From assembly GCA_038240015.1 (NCBI GenBank), contig JBBSEF010000050.1, forward strand, positions 1 through 22,055: a stretch of DNA of 22,055 nucleotides, given 5' to 3'. Source of the DNA: CAHJXF01 sp038240015. GTDB taxonomy: Bacteria > Pseudomonadota > Gammaproteobacteria > Burkholderiales > Burkholderiaceae_D. Positions 14,345 through 20,372 of this stretch are shown piece by piece. Position 1 is the first letter of the stretch. Every line of letters begins with the position of its first letter. A model generated the notes under the pieces. The model saw only the letters and a list, made by a program, of their open reading frames with translations, did not search any database and was not told the DNA's origin. The position numbers were made by a program, and so were the translations under genes.

Positions 14345-14690
14345 GGAAACAGTAGAGATGCGAGGTAGAGGTTCATGCCATCGTGTCGCGGTCAGCGGCT
14401 GAAGGCTTGATTAATGTGTGGGTCAAGGCAGCCGACTGTTCTCGCCATCGTAGTCGACAAGCTCACAAGTGCCGTCTGATGATGCCGACAGCACCTTGCT
14501 TTGTAAAGCAAATAGCCCGGTTGAGGCCCTTGCGCTCGGTCGCGGCGCGGCGCCTGTTGCATGGATGCCCAAAGGCATCATCAAACTAGATGAAGCGCCG
14601 AGCGGCGCCGCGTAAAAATTCCGACGCGTGACACACTCTCAGCCATGACCGTGAGCCATGCGCGCGTGCTGGTCCGATGATCTTCGGGAT
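14345..14690 (-). other. Non-coding, structured region between tRNA-Pro and pilB
   Basis: No convincing gene lies in these 346 bp. Read towards pilB it contains several complementary arms: an outer G+C helix (14604-14612 with 14546-14554), a hairpin GAUGCC-UUUG-GGCAUC (14579-14564), a perfect palindrome UUGCUUU-AC-AAAGCAA (14511-14496), and an 8-bp hairpin (14494-14469) whose 10-nt loop is complementary to an upstream arm. Two small frames exist (14392-14448, 18 codons; 14332-14376, 14 codons), both without good ribosome-binding sites. I could not find a convincing sigma-70 or sigma-54 promoter. The 5' part (14613-14690) probably holds tRNA 3'-trailer processing sequence. Confidence 0.55.
14469..14612 (-). 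ncRNA. Candidate structured RNA or pilB leader with alternative helices
   Basis: In the minus-strand transcript, arm C (GUUUGAUGAUGCC, 14586-14574) can pair locally with GGCAUC (14569-14564). It can also pair over 13 positions with GGCAUCAUCAGAC (14486-14474). The core of the latter, GGCAUCAUCA, is exactly the loop of an 8-bp hairpin GUGCUGUC/GACGGCAC. G-U pairs in both the long-range and the 8-bp helix exist only on this strand. The layout fits a switching leader or a pseudoknotted small RNA. I recognise no known family. Confidence 0.4.
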
Positions 14691-14767
14691 TGGTCGGGGT
14701 GAGAGGATTCGAACCTCCGGCCTCTACGTCCCGAACGTAGCGCTCTACCAGGCTAAGCTACACCCCG
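14691..14767 (-). tRNA. tRNA-Pro (anticodon CGG)
   Basis: The minus strand folds as a complete 77-nt tRNA. The acceptor arm CGGGGTG pairs with CACCCCG, with discriminator A and an encoded CCA. The D arm contains AGCCTGGTAGAGC, the anticodon stem is CTACG/CGTAG, and the T arm contains GGTTCGAATCC. The anticodon loop TTCGGGA gives CGG, which reads the proline codon CCG. A possible -10 (TACAAG) lies about 15-20 bp upstream, between ispB and the tRNA, but no strong -35 is seen. Processing from an ispB read-through transcript is also possible, since ispB runs in the same direction and ends 76 bp earlier. Confidence 0.97.
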
Positions 14768-14843
14768 TGCTCATGCGCGAGTCTTGTACGAACTGTGCGG
14801 ACCTCGCGGCGCTGCTTGATGGGTTCGGGCTCGAGTGCCGCGC

Positions 14844-15884
14844 CTAGAAATCGCGGTGAACCGCAAACCAGCATAATTCTAGCAGAGATCGTTTGTATTC
14901 CGACGCAGGAAGCGATTGCGCGATCGTGCGCGCCACATCAGCCTCGCGAGCGGCCATCGCTCGCGTATATTCGAGCGCGCCGCTGGTGTCGATCGCAGCT
15001 TGAATGCTGGCCAGATCGGCATGCGCACTGTCGATCACCGTGTCTCGCACCATCGATTGCTGCGCCGGATCGCCGTGCTCGAGCAGATAGATCAGGGGCA
15101 GCGTCGGTTTGCCTTCGCGCAGATCGTCGCCGACATTCTTGCCGATCTCGGAAGTGACTCCCGAATAGTCGAGTACGTCGTCGATCAACTGAAACGCAGT
15201 GCCGATGCGACGGCCGAATTCGGCCCACGGCTCCTGCTCCTCGTCGGTGCAGCCCGACAGAATCGCCGCAAGCCGCGCCGAGGCTTCGAAGAGCTTCGCG
15301 GTCTTGTAGCGAATCACCTGCATGTAGCGCGCCTCATCGACGTCGGGGTCGTGAATGTTGAGCAACTGAAGCACCTCGCCTTCGGCGATCACATTGGTCG
15401 CATCGGCAAGCGTGCGCATCACCGGCAGGCTGCCGACATCGACCATCATCTGGAACGAGCGCGAATACAGGAAGTCTCCGACGAGCACTGAGGCGGCGTT
15501 GCCGAACAGCGCGTTGGCGGTCTGATGTCCGCGCCTGAGCTCGGACTCATCGACGACGTCGTCATGCAATAGCGTCGCGGTGTGAATGAACTCGACCACG
15601 GCAGCGAGCGTCAACCGATGCGCTCCGCGATAGTCGAGGGCGCCGGCGATCAGCAGCAGCAACGCCGGCCGCAGACGCTTGCCTCCCGCCCCGATGATGT
15701 ATTCGGCAACCTGATTGACGAGCACCACGTCCGAGTGCAGACGCTGACGGATCAATGCGTCCATCGCATCCATGTCTCCGGCGACCGGCGCCAACAACGA
15801 CGATGCCCGCGGGGTTGCCCGCGCAACGTCGGGCGATGCAAGGCTTGCGTTGTAAGCGTTCAAGATCGACGGCTCGATAGGCAA
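14844..15884 (-). CDS. ispB: Octaprenyl (polyprenyl) diphosphate synthase
   Basis: IspB is a trans-prenyltransferase that adds isopentenyl units to make the side chain of ubiquinone. The 346-residue product has GAGGKRLRP (65-73), the first aspartate-rich motif HDDVVDE (107-113), GDFLYSRSF, KTAKLFE, and the second aspartate-rich motif LIDDVLDYSG (233-242), then GDDLREGKPTLPLIY. All key residues are intact. The start is taken as a TTG at 15884. It has no strong ribosome-binding site, but it lies about 20 nt after the transcription start predicted from a TATAAT at 15916-15911; starts further in would remove family-like sequence. Chain length (C40 or other) cannot be read from sequence. The gene is divergent from rplU, a common proteobacterial arrangement. 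Confidence 0.93.
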   Translation of the reverse strand: MPIEPSILNAYNASLASPDVARATPRASSLLAPVAGDMDAMDALIRQRLHSDVVLVNQVAEYIIGAGGKRLRPALLLLIAGALDYRGAHRLTLAAVVEFIHTATLLHDDVVDESELRRGHQTANALFGNAASVLVGDFLYSRSFQMMVDVGSLPVMRTLADATNVIAEGEVLQLLNIHDPDVDEARYMQVIRYKTAKLFEASARLAAILSGCTDEEQEPWAEFGRRIGTAFQLIDDVLDYSGVTSEIGKNVGDDLREGKPTLPLIYLLEHGDPAQQSMVRDTVIDSAHADLASIQAAIDTSGALEYTRAMAAREADVARTIAQSLPASEYKRSLLELCWFAVHRDF

Positions 15885-15910
15885 ACAGGGATGGGATGGC
15901 GCGCTTGAAA

Positions 15911-15916
15911 ATTATA
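15911..15916 (-). promoter_or_regulatory. Probable -10 element of the ispB promoter
   Basis: A perfect TATAAT on the minus strand lies 27 bp before the proposed ispB start. The -35 region is poor at a 17-bp spacing, so this is only a likely promoter. Confidence 0.45.
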
Positions 15917-15966
15917 TTCGATGCGGATCGTGCGCTCTTTGGCAGCCCGACGCCATCGACGTCGCG

Positions 15967-15995
15967 TTGACCGCACACTCAAGCGACTGTATCAT
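15967..15995 (+). promoter_or_regulatory. Promoter of rplU-rpmA
   Basis: TTGACC (15967-15972), a 17-bp spacer and TATCAT (15990-15995) make a good sigma-70 promoter. Transcription should begin near 16002, leaving a leader of about 64 nt. The discriminator region CGCGGG is G+C-rich, as expected for a stringently controlled ribosomal-protein promoter. Confidence 0.7.
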
Positions 15996-16009
15996 CGCGG
16001 GTTTTCCGT

Positions 16010-16044
16010 AAACCACGACTGCATTACTTGCGGCGGTCGGGTTT
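16010..16044 (+). promoter_or_regulatory. Attenuator-like hairpin in the rplU leader
   Basis: The transcript pairs AAACC-(A)-CGACUGC (16010-16022) with GCGGUCG-GGUUU (16033-16044): 12 pairs, one of them G-U, with a single bulged A and a 10-nt loop AUUACUUGCG. A short U-rich run (UAUU) follows directly. The hairpin starts about 8 nt into the predicted transcript and ends 10 nt before the AGAGG ribosome-binding site. It could be a weak intrinsic terminator, a binding site for L21 or another ribosomal protein, or a 5' stabiliser. Confidence 0.45.
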
Positions 16045-16065
16045 TATTCCAAGCAGAGGTCCAAC

Positions 16066-16446
16066 ATGTACGCGGTCATAAAAACCGGCGGCAAGCAGTA
16101 CAAAGTCGTCGCCGGTGAAAAATTGAAAATAGAACAGATACCGGCGGACGTGGGTCAGGAGATCACGCTTGATCAGGTTCTCGCACTCGGTGCGGGCGAT
16201 TCGATTCAGTTCGGGCAGCCCCTCATCGCGGGAGCCACGGTCACGGCAACAGTTCTCTCCCAGGGTCGTCACGACAAGGTCAAGATCTTCAAGATGCGCC
16301 GTCGCAAGCACTATCAAAAGCGTCAGGGGCATCGCCAGAATTACACCGAACTGTTGATCGGCACGATTGGCGGAGTCGGCGCGGCCGACAGCGCCAGACA
16401 CGCCGAAGCACGCAGTCAGTCGCACGGTCAGTCGACTCAGGCCTGA
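16066..16446 (+). CDS. rplU: 50S ribosomal protein L21
   Basis: L21 binds 23S rRNA in the large subunit. The 126-residue product begins MYAVIKTGGKQYKVVAGEKL and contains KVKIFKMRRRKHYQKRQGHRQNYTEL, both diagnostic. E. coli L21 has 103 residues. Here about 23 extra residues (GVGAADSARHAEARSQSHGQSTQA) extend the C terminus, rich in Ala, Ser, Gln and His and probably disordered. The ATG at 16066 has AGAGG six bases upstream. rpmA follows after 13 bp in the same operon. A strong promoter and a leader hairpin precede it. Confidence 0.97.
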   Translation: MYAVIKTGGKQYKVVAGEKLKIEQIPADVGQEITLDQVLALGAGDSIQFGQPLIAGATVTATVLSQGRHDKVKIFKMRRRKHYQKRQGHRQNYTELLIGTIGGVGAADSARHAEARSQSHGQSTQA

Positions 16447-16459
16447 GGAGCACGAAACC

Positions 16460-16723
16460 ATGGCACATAAGAAAGCAGGCGGCAGTTCGCGCAACGGTCG
16501 TGACTCCGAATCGAAACGTCTGGGCGTCAAGGTCTACGGCGGTCAGGCCATCAACGCGGGCGGCATCATCGTTCGCCAGCGCGGCACGCGTCTTCATCCG
16601 GGCGTGAACGTCGGCATCGGCAAAGACCACACGCTCTATGCGTTGGTCGATGGCACGGTGAACTTCGGCCGCAAGGGCGCGACCCAGCGTCACATGGTGA
16701 ACGTCGCGCCGGTTGCCGCGTAA
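16460..16723 (+). CDS. rpmA: 50S ribosomal protein L27
   Basis: L27 sits near the peptidyl-transferase centre. The 87-residue product starts MAHKKAGGSSRNGRDSESKR, with the invariant N-terminal tail and no cleavable leader of the Firmicutes kind, and continues GVKVYGGQ and IVRQRGTRLHPG. Size and sequence are typical. The ATG at 16460 follows GAGGAG (16445-16450), which overlaps the rplU stop region. A strong terminator lies about 40 bp after its stop, closing the rplU-rpmA unit. Confidence 0.98.
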   Translation: MAHKKAGGSSRNGRDSESKRLGVKVYGGQAINAGGIIVRQRGTRLHPGVNVGIGKDHTLYALVDGTVNFGRKGATQRHMVNVAPVAA

Positions 16724-16761
16724 AGTCAGTTCGCGGAAACAAGCCGCTCTCGCTGCCTTGA

Positions 16762-16799
16762 AAAACAAAGGCCCCGCAGTTGCGGGGCTTTTGTTTTTT
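16762..16799 (+). terminator. Intrinsic terminator after rpmA
   Basis: GCCCCGCA (16771-16778) pairs with TGCGGGGC (16781-16788) across a 2-nt turn, extended by a G-U and by A-T pairs between the flanking AAAACAAA and TTTTGTTTTTT. The T-run on the plus strand makes a textbook Rho-independent terminator. obgE begins 24 bp later and so needs its own promoter or read-through. Confidence 0.9.
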
Positions 16800-16822
16800 C
16801 GCGATCGCATACGGATCGAAAA

Positions 16823-18004
16823 ATGAAATTCATCGACGAAGCCAGGATCGACGTCGTCGCCGGAGACGGCGGCAACGGCATCGCGAGCTTTCGCCGCGAG
16901 AAGTTCATCCCCTTCGGAGGCCCCGACGGCGGCGATGGCGGACGCGGCGGCAGCATCTATGGGGTGGCCGATCGCAATATCAACACGCTGGTCGACTACC
17001 GCTTCGCGAAGTTGCATCGCGCGAAGAAGGGCGAGCATGGCCGCGGCTCGGACTGCTATGGCAAGGGCTCCGACGACGTCCATCTGCGCATGCCGGTAGG
17101 CACGCTCATCATGGATGCCGCAAGCGGCGAGGTGGTGGCCGATCTGATCGAACACGGCCAGGTCGCGTTGCTCGCCAAGGGCGGCAAGGGCGGCCTGGGC
17201 AACATCCATTTCAAGTCGAGCACCAATCGCTCGCCCAGGCAACAGACCGACGGCGAGACCGGCGAAGAGCGATCGCTGAAGCTCGAGTTGAAAGTGCTCG
17301 CGGACGTGGGCTTGCTCGGCATGCCCAACGCAGGCAAGTCGACGTTGATCGCCGCGGTATCGAATGCGCGTCCGAAGATCGCCGATTACCCGTTCACGAC
17401 GCTGCATCCGAACCTCGGCGTGGTGCGCGTCGGGCCCGAGCGCAGCTTCGTGATCGCCGACATTCCCGGGCTGATCGAAGGTGCGGCGGAAGGTGCGGGA
17501 CTCGGCCATCAATTCCTTCGACATCTGCAGCGCACCGGCTTGCTGTTGCACATCGTCGATCTCGCGCCTTTCGACGAAGCCGTCGATCCTGTCGCCGAAG
17601 CCCGGGCGATCGTCGGTGAACTCGCGAAATACGATCCCGCACTTGCGGCCAAACCGCGCTGGCTGGTGCTCAATAAGCTCGATATGATCGATGAGGCTCA
17701 TGCGAAAAAAAGAGTCGATGATTTCGTCGAGCGCTTCGCGTGGGACGGTCCGGTCTTCGCCATCTCCGCACTGACGCGCGCGGGGTGCGAAGCGCTGATC
17801 TATGCGATCGAGCGCCACTTGTCCGAGCAGCGCCGACAAGTGCATCGCGCTGAAGATGCGATGGGATCGTCACGGGGTGCTTCGGTCGCATCAGCCGCCG
17901 ATTTAGTTGCCGGCTCGCTCGCCGACTCACTCGCCGACTCACTCGCCGACTCACTCGAGTCGATCGATCCGACCGACCCGCGCTTTGCGCGTACGTCGGG
18001 TTGA
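16823..18004 (+). CDS. obgE: GTPase Obg (ObgE/CgtA)
   Basis: Obg is an essential GTPase that acts in late 50S assembly and stress responses. The 393-residue protein has the glycine-rich Obg fold (1-158: MKFIDEARIDVVAGDGGNG, GGDGGRGGS, KGGKGGLGN) and a G domain with G1 GMPNAGKS (166-173), DYPFTTLHPNLG, G3 DIPG (213-216), G4 NKLD (284-287) and G5 SAL (315-317). The C-terminal tail after about 335 is not the usual acidic type; it contains four (S-L-A-D)-like repeats from a 12-bp DNA repeat. The ATG at 16823 follows the rpmA terminator, and its ribosome-binding site (ACGGATCG) is weak. proB follows after 45 bp. Confidence 0.97.
   Translation: MKFIDEARIDVVAGDGGNGIASFRREKFIPFGGPDGGDGGRGGSIYGVADRNINTLVDYRFAKLHRAKKGEHGRGSDCYGKGSDDVHLRMPVGTLIMDAASGEVVADLIEHGQVALLAKGGKGGLGNIHFKSSTNRSPRQQTDGETGEERSLKLELKVLADVGLLGMPNAGKSTLIAAVSNARPKIADYPFTTLHPNLGVVRVGPERSFVIADIPGLIEGAAEGAGLGHQFLRHLQRTGLLLHIVDLAPFDEAVDPVAEARAIVGELAKYDPALAAKPRWLVLNKLDMIDEAHAKKRVDDFVERFAWDGPVFAISALTRAGCEALIYAIERHLSEQRRQVHRAEDAMGSSRGASVASAADLVAGSLADSLADSLADSLESIDPTDPRFARTSG
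17914..17961 (+). repeat. 12-bp in-frame tandem repeat in obgE
   Basis: Four units of about CTCACTCGCCGA (17914-17925, 17926-17937, 17938-17949, 17950-17961; the second and third are identical) encode SLADSLADSLADSLE. The unit number can change by slippage without breaking the frame. Confidence 0.85.
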
Positions 18005-18049
18005 TCGATTGATCGCGATGTCGCGATGTCGGGATACGCGCATCGCGCC

Positions 18050-19165
18050 ATGAGTCTCGTCGCCGCGGCCAGGCGCATCGTCGTTAAGGTGGGCAGCACG
18101 CTCGTCACCGACGACGGCCGCGGCCTCGATCGCGCCGCCATTGCGCGATGGGCCGCGCAACTCGCGGCCTTGCGTGCGATGAAGAAGGAAGTCGTGCTGG
18201 TCTCGTCGGGCGCGATCGCCGAAGGCGTCAAGCGTCTGGGATGGGCCAAGCGGCCGACCGCGATGCACGAGCTGCAGGCGGCTGCGGCAGTCGGTCAGAT
18301 GGGGCTCGCGCAAGCCTACGAAAGCGGCTTCGCGCAACACGGGATACGCACCGCGCAAGTGTTGCTCACCCACGCCGATCTGACCGATCGCAACCGCTAT
18401 CTGAACGCGCGCTCGACGCTCCTGACACTGCTCGCGCTCGACGTCGTGACGATCATCAACGAGAACGATACGGTCGTCACCGACGAGATCAAGTTCGGCG
18501 ACAACGACACGCTGGGCGCGCTGGTCGCGAACCTGATCGAGGCCGACGCGTTGATCATCCTCACCGATCAGGCCGGCCTTTACTCGAGCGATCCGCGTCA
18601 CGACGCAAACGCGCGCCTGATCACGCAAGGACGCGCAGGCGACCCCGCCCTCGAAGCGATGGCGGGCGGTACGGGCAGCACGTTCGGCCGTGGCGGCATG
18701 TTGACCAAGGTGCTCGCCGCGCGCCGCGCCGCAAGCAGCGGCGCGCATACCTTGATCGCGTCGGGCCGTGAGCCCGACGTGCTGGTGCGCTTGGCTGCCG
18801 GCGAAGCGATCGGCACGGAATTGATCGCGCCGCTAGGTCGGCTGTCGGCTCGCAAGCAATGGATGGCCGATCATCTGCAACTCGCCGGGCGCCTGATGCT
18901 CGACGCAGGAGCGGCACAGGCGCTCGCGACCGGAGGCCGCAGCCTCCTGCCGATCGGAGTCGTCGAAGTTGTCGGCCGCTTCGCGCGCGGCGATGTCGTG
19001 GCATGCATCGCACCCGATGGCCGCGAGATCGCGCGCGGCATCGTCAATTACGCGAGCGGCGATGCGCATCGCATCACGGGCCGTCCTTCGAGTGAAATCG
19101 AAAAGATACTGGGGTTCGTCGAAGAGCCCGAGTTGATTCATCGGACCAATCTGTTGACGCTTTGA
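18050..19165 (+). CDS. proB: Glutamate 5-kinase
   Basis: ProB phosphorylates glutamate at the gamma position, the first and proline-inhibited step of proline synthesis. The 371-residue protein has an amino-acid-kinase domain (RIVVKVGSTLVT, VLVSSGAIAEG, LQAAAAVGQMGLAQAYE, INENDTVVTDEIKFGDND, LTDQAGLYSSDPR, GGTGSTFGRGGMLTK) and a C-terminal PUA domain (about 275-365). The start at 18050 gives MSLVAAARRIVVKVGS, which fits the family length; an in-frame ATG at 18026 would add eight residues and cannot be excluded. Neither has a good ribosome-binding site. The gene converges on the CNP1-like gene with only 4 bp between the stops. proA is not in the window. Confidence 0.96.
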   Translation: MSLVAAARRIVVKVGSTLVTDDGRGLDRAAIARWAAQLAALRAMKKEVVLVSSGAIAEGVKRLGWAKRPTAMHELQAAAAVGQMGLAQAYESGFAQHGIRTAQVLLTHADLTDRNRYLNARSTLLTLLALDVVTIINENDTVVTDEIKFGDNDTLGALVANLIEADALIILTDQAGLYSSDPRHDANARLITQGRAGDPALEAMAGGTGSTFGRGGMLTKVLAARRAASSGAHTLIASGREPDVLVRLAAGEAIGTELIAPLGRLSARKQWMADHLQLAGRLMLDAGAAQALATGGRSLLPIGVVEVVGRFARGDVVACIAPDGREIARGIVNYASGDAHRITGRPSSEIEKILGFVEEPELIHRTNLLTL

Positions 19166-19169
19166 CGAA

Positions 19170-19739
19170 CTAAAGAATCGTCTGAGGCAAGCGCCGCTTG
19201 AATCGATCGAGCACATCGTTCAATTTCTGATCTGCCGATCCGTCGGGGCAGAAGTATTCCTTCATCAGTGCCGCATGCTGGCGGTTGATGTTTGCTTCCT
19301 CGACCTTCGACCACGCGGCGGTGCGCGCCCTGACCCAGCTGCCGTCGCGCTGGCCGATCGCGTAGATCTTCTTCTCCGAGGTCGCGCAGCGTATGCCTTC
19401 GTAGCTCACGTTGCGCGCACCTTGCGCACTGGTCGCAACGAGCGTGTAGCGAAACACGCCGTCGCTGCCGATAGCCAACGCTTTTCGATCGACGGCGAAG
19501 TAATACGACGACGCGCCGCTGACCGAAAAACCCATCAGGTCCTCATCGCGCGGCGCCGGCGGAAGCTGGGTCTGTATTTCTTTCCAGCTCTTGGTGTCGT
19601 CGTCGAAGTCCTGCTCGAACGCGCTCGGTGGTTTCGGCGACGAACATCCGAAGAGCAGCGCCGCCACGAGGGACGCCATCAGGGACGTCAAAACGGACGC
19701 CGCCGCGATCGAGATGTCCTGCCGCTTGCGATCGCTCAA
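19170..19739 (-). CDS. CNP1-like family lipoprotein
   Basis: The 189-residue product has a charged start (MSDRKRQD), a hydrophobic stretch (about 10-30) and a lipobox LFGC at C32, so it is probably an outer- or inner-membrane lipoprotein. The mature part (DFDDDTKSWKEIQTQLPPAP, SYYFAVDRKALAIGSDGVFRYTL, NVSYEGIRC, YFCPDG) matches the CNP1-like family common in Burkholderiales, whose function is not known to me. The start is a TTG at 19739 sharing TTGA with the rppH stop, which suggests translational coupling; it also gives a sensible signal peptide. The open frame upstream of it is the shadow of rppH. Confidence 0.82.
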   Translation of the reverse strand: MSDRKRQDISIAAASVLTSLMASLVAALLFGCSSPKPPSAFEQDFDDDTKSWKEIQTQLPPAPRDEDLMGFSVSGASSYYFAVDRKALAIGSDGVFRYTLVATSAQGARNVSYEGIRCATSEKKIYAIGQRDGSWVRARTAAWSKVEEANINRQHAALMKEYFCPDGSADQKLNDVLDRFKRRLPQTIL

Positions 19740-20314
19740 TGCGTTCCCGTATCGTGATTGCTTTGTAGCGGGTCTTGAGAGTCCGTGAAATGACGGAGCG
19801 ACGTGCGCGTGTGCTGACGCAGATAACGCGTGTGTTCGGGCCGGCGCGTGAGATAGCGCGCCAACTCGGTCAACGCGCGCGTGTAGACGTCGCGCTTGAA
19901 CTCGATCACCGAATCGAGCGGCACCCAGTACTCGTGCCAGCGCCACGCATCGAACTCCGGATGCGTCGACGCGCGCAACGAGATGTCGCTGTCGCGTCCG
20001 ACCAGCTTCAAGAGAAACCAGATCTGCTTCTGGCCGCGATAGGTGCCGCGCCATTCACGCTTGATCCAGTGCTCCGGCACTTCATAGCGCAGCCAGTCGC
20101 GCGTGCGACCGACCACCTTGACGTGCTCGCGCTTCAAGCCGATCTCTTCTTCCAGTTCGCGATACATCGCGGCTTCCGGCGTTTCGCCGTGCTTGATGCC
20201 GCCCTGCGGGAACTGCCACGAATGCTCGCGAATCCGCTTGCCCCAGAACACTTCACCCCTGGCGTTGGCCAGGATGATTCCGACGTTGGGGCGGTAGCCT
20301 TCTCTATCCAACAT
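19736..20314 (-). CDS. rppH: RNA pyrophosphohydrolase RppH (NudH)
   Basis: RppH removes pyrophosphate from 5'-triphosphate mRNA ends and so starts RNase E-dependent decay. The 192-residue protein begins MLDREGYRPNVGIILANARG. It has the Nudix box G38-x5-E44-x7-R52-E-L-E-E-E-I-G and the family segments SWQFPQGGI, GQKQIWFLLKL and PEFDAWRWHEYW. The C-terminal 35 residues are basic and variable. The ATG at 20314 is chosen over the upstream opening at 20374 because it gives the conserved N terminus and is preceded by GGGTGG. It is divergent from proS and overlaps the CNP1-like gene by four bases. Confidence 0.95.
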   Translation of the reverse strand: MLDREGYRPNVGIILANARGEVFWGKRIREHSWQFPQGGIKHGETPEAAMYRELEEEIGLKREHVKVVGRTRDWLRYEVPEHWIKREWRGTYRGQKQIWFLLKLVGRDSDISLRASTHPEFDAWRWHEYWVPLDSVIEFKRDVYTRALTELARYLTRRPEHTRYLRQHTRTSLRHFTDSQDPLQSNHDTGTH

Positions 20315-20347
20315 GTCGGACCACCCGATTCCGTTAAGATTGAAAAG

Positions 20348-20355
20348 ATTATAAA
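20348..20355. promoter_or_regulatory. Overlapping divergent -10 elements for rppH and proS
   Basis: The eight bases ATTATAAA give TATAAT on the minus strand (20353-20348), pointing to rppH, and TATAAA on the plus strand (20350-20355), pointing to proS. The -35 hexamers at normal spacing are weak on both sides. If used, proS mRNA would have a leader of only about 11 nt. Confidence 0.4.
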
Positions 20356-20372
20356 CACGTCTCGACCGCCGC

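Noticed and set aside
14440..14490. Sigma-54 promoter upstream of pilB (GGCAC followed by GC)
   Set aside because: The GG-to-GC distance is one base short of the required spacing, and the -12 half is a poor match.
16801..16822. Separate obgE promoter in the short space after the terminator
   Set aside because: No -35/-10 pair at acceptable spacing is visible in the 23 bp available or overlapping the terminator.
16289..17845. Long minus-strand open frame opposite rplU, rpmA and obgE
   Set aside because: It crosses three certain genes and a strong terminator, and its product matches nothing I recognise.
17914..17961. CRISPR-like array
   Set aside because: The units are directly adjacent 12-mers without spacers, inside the obgE frame.
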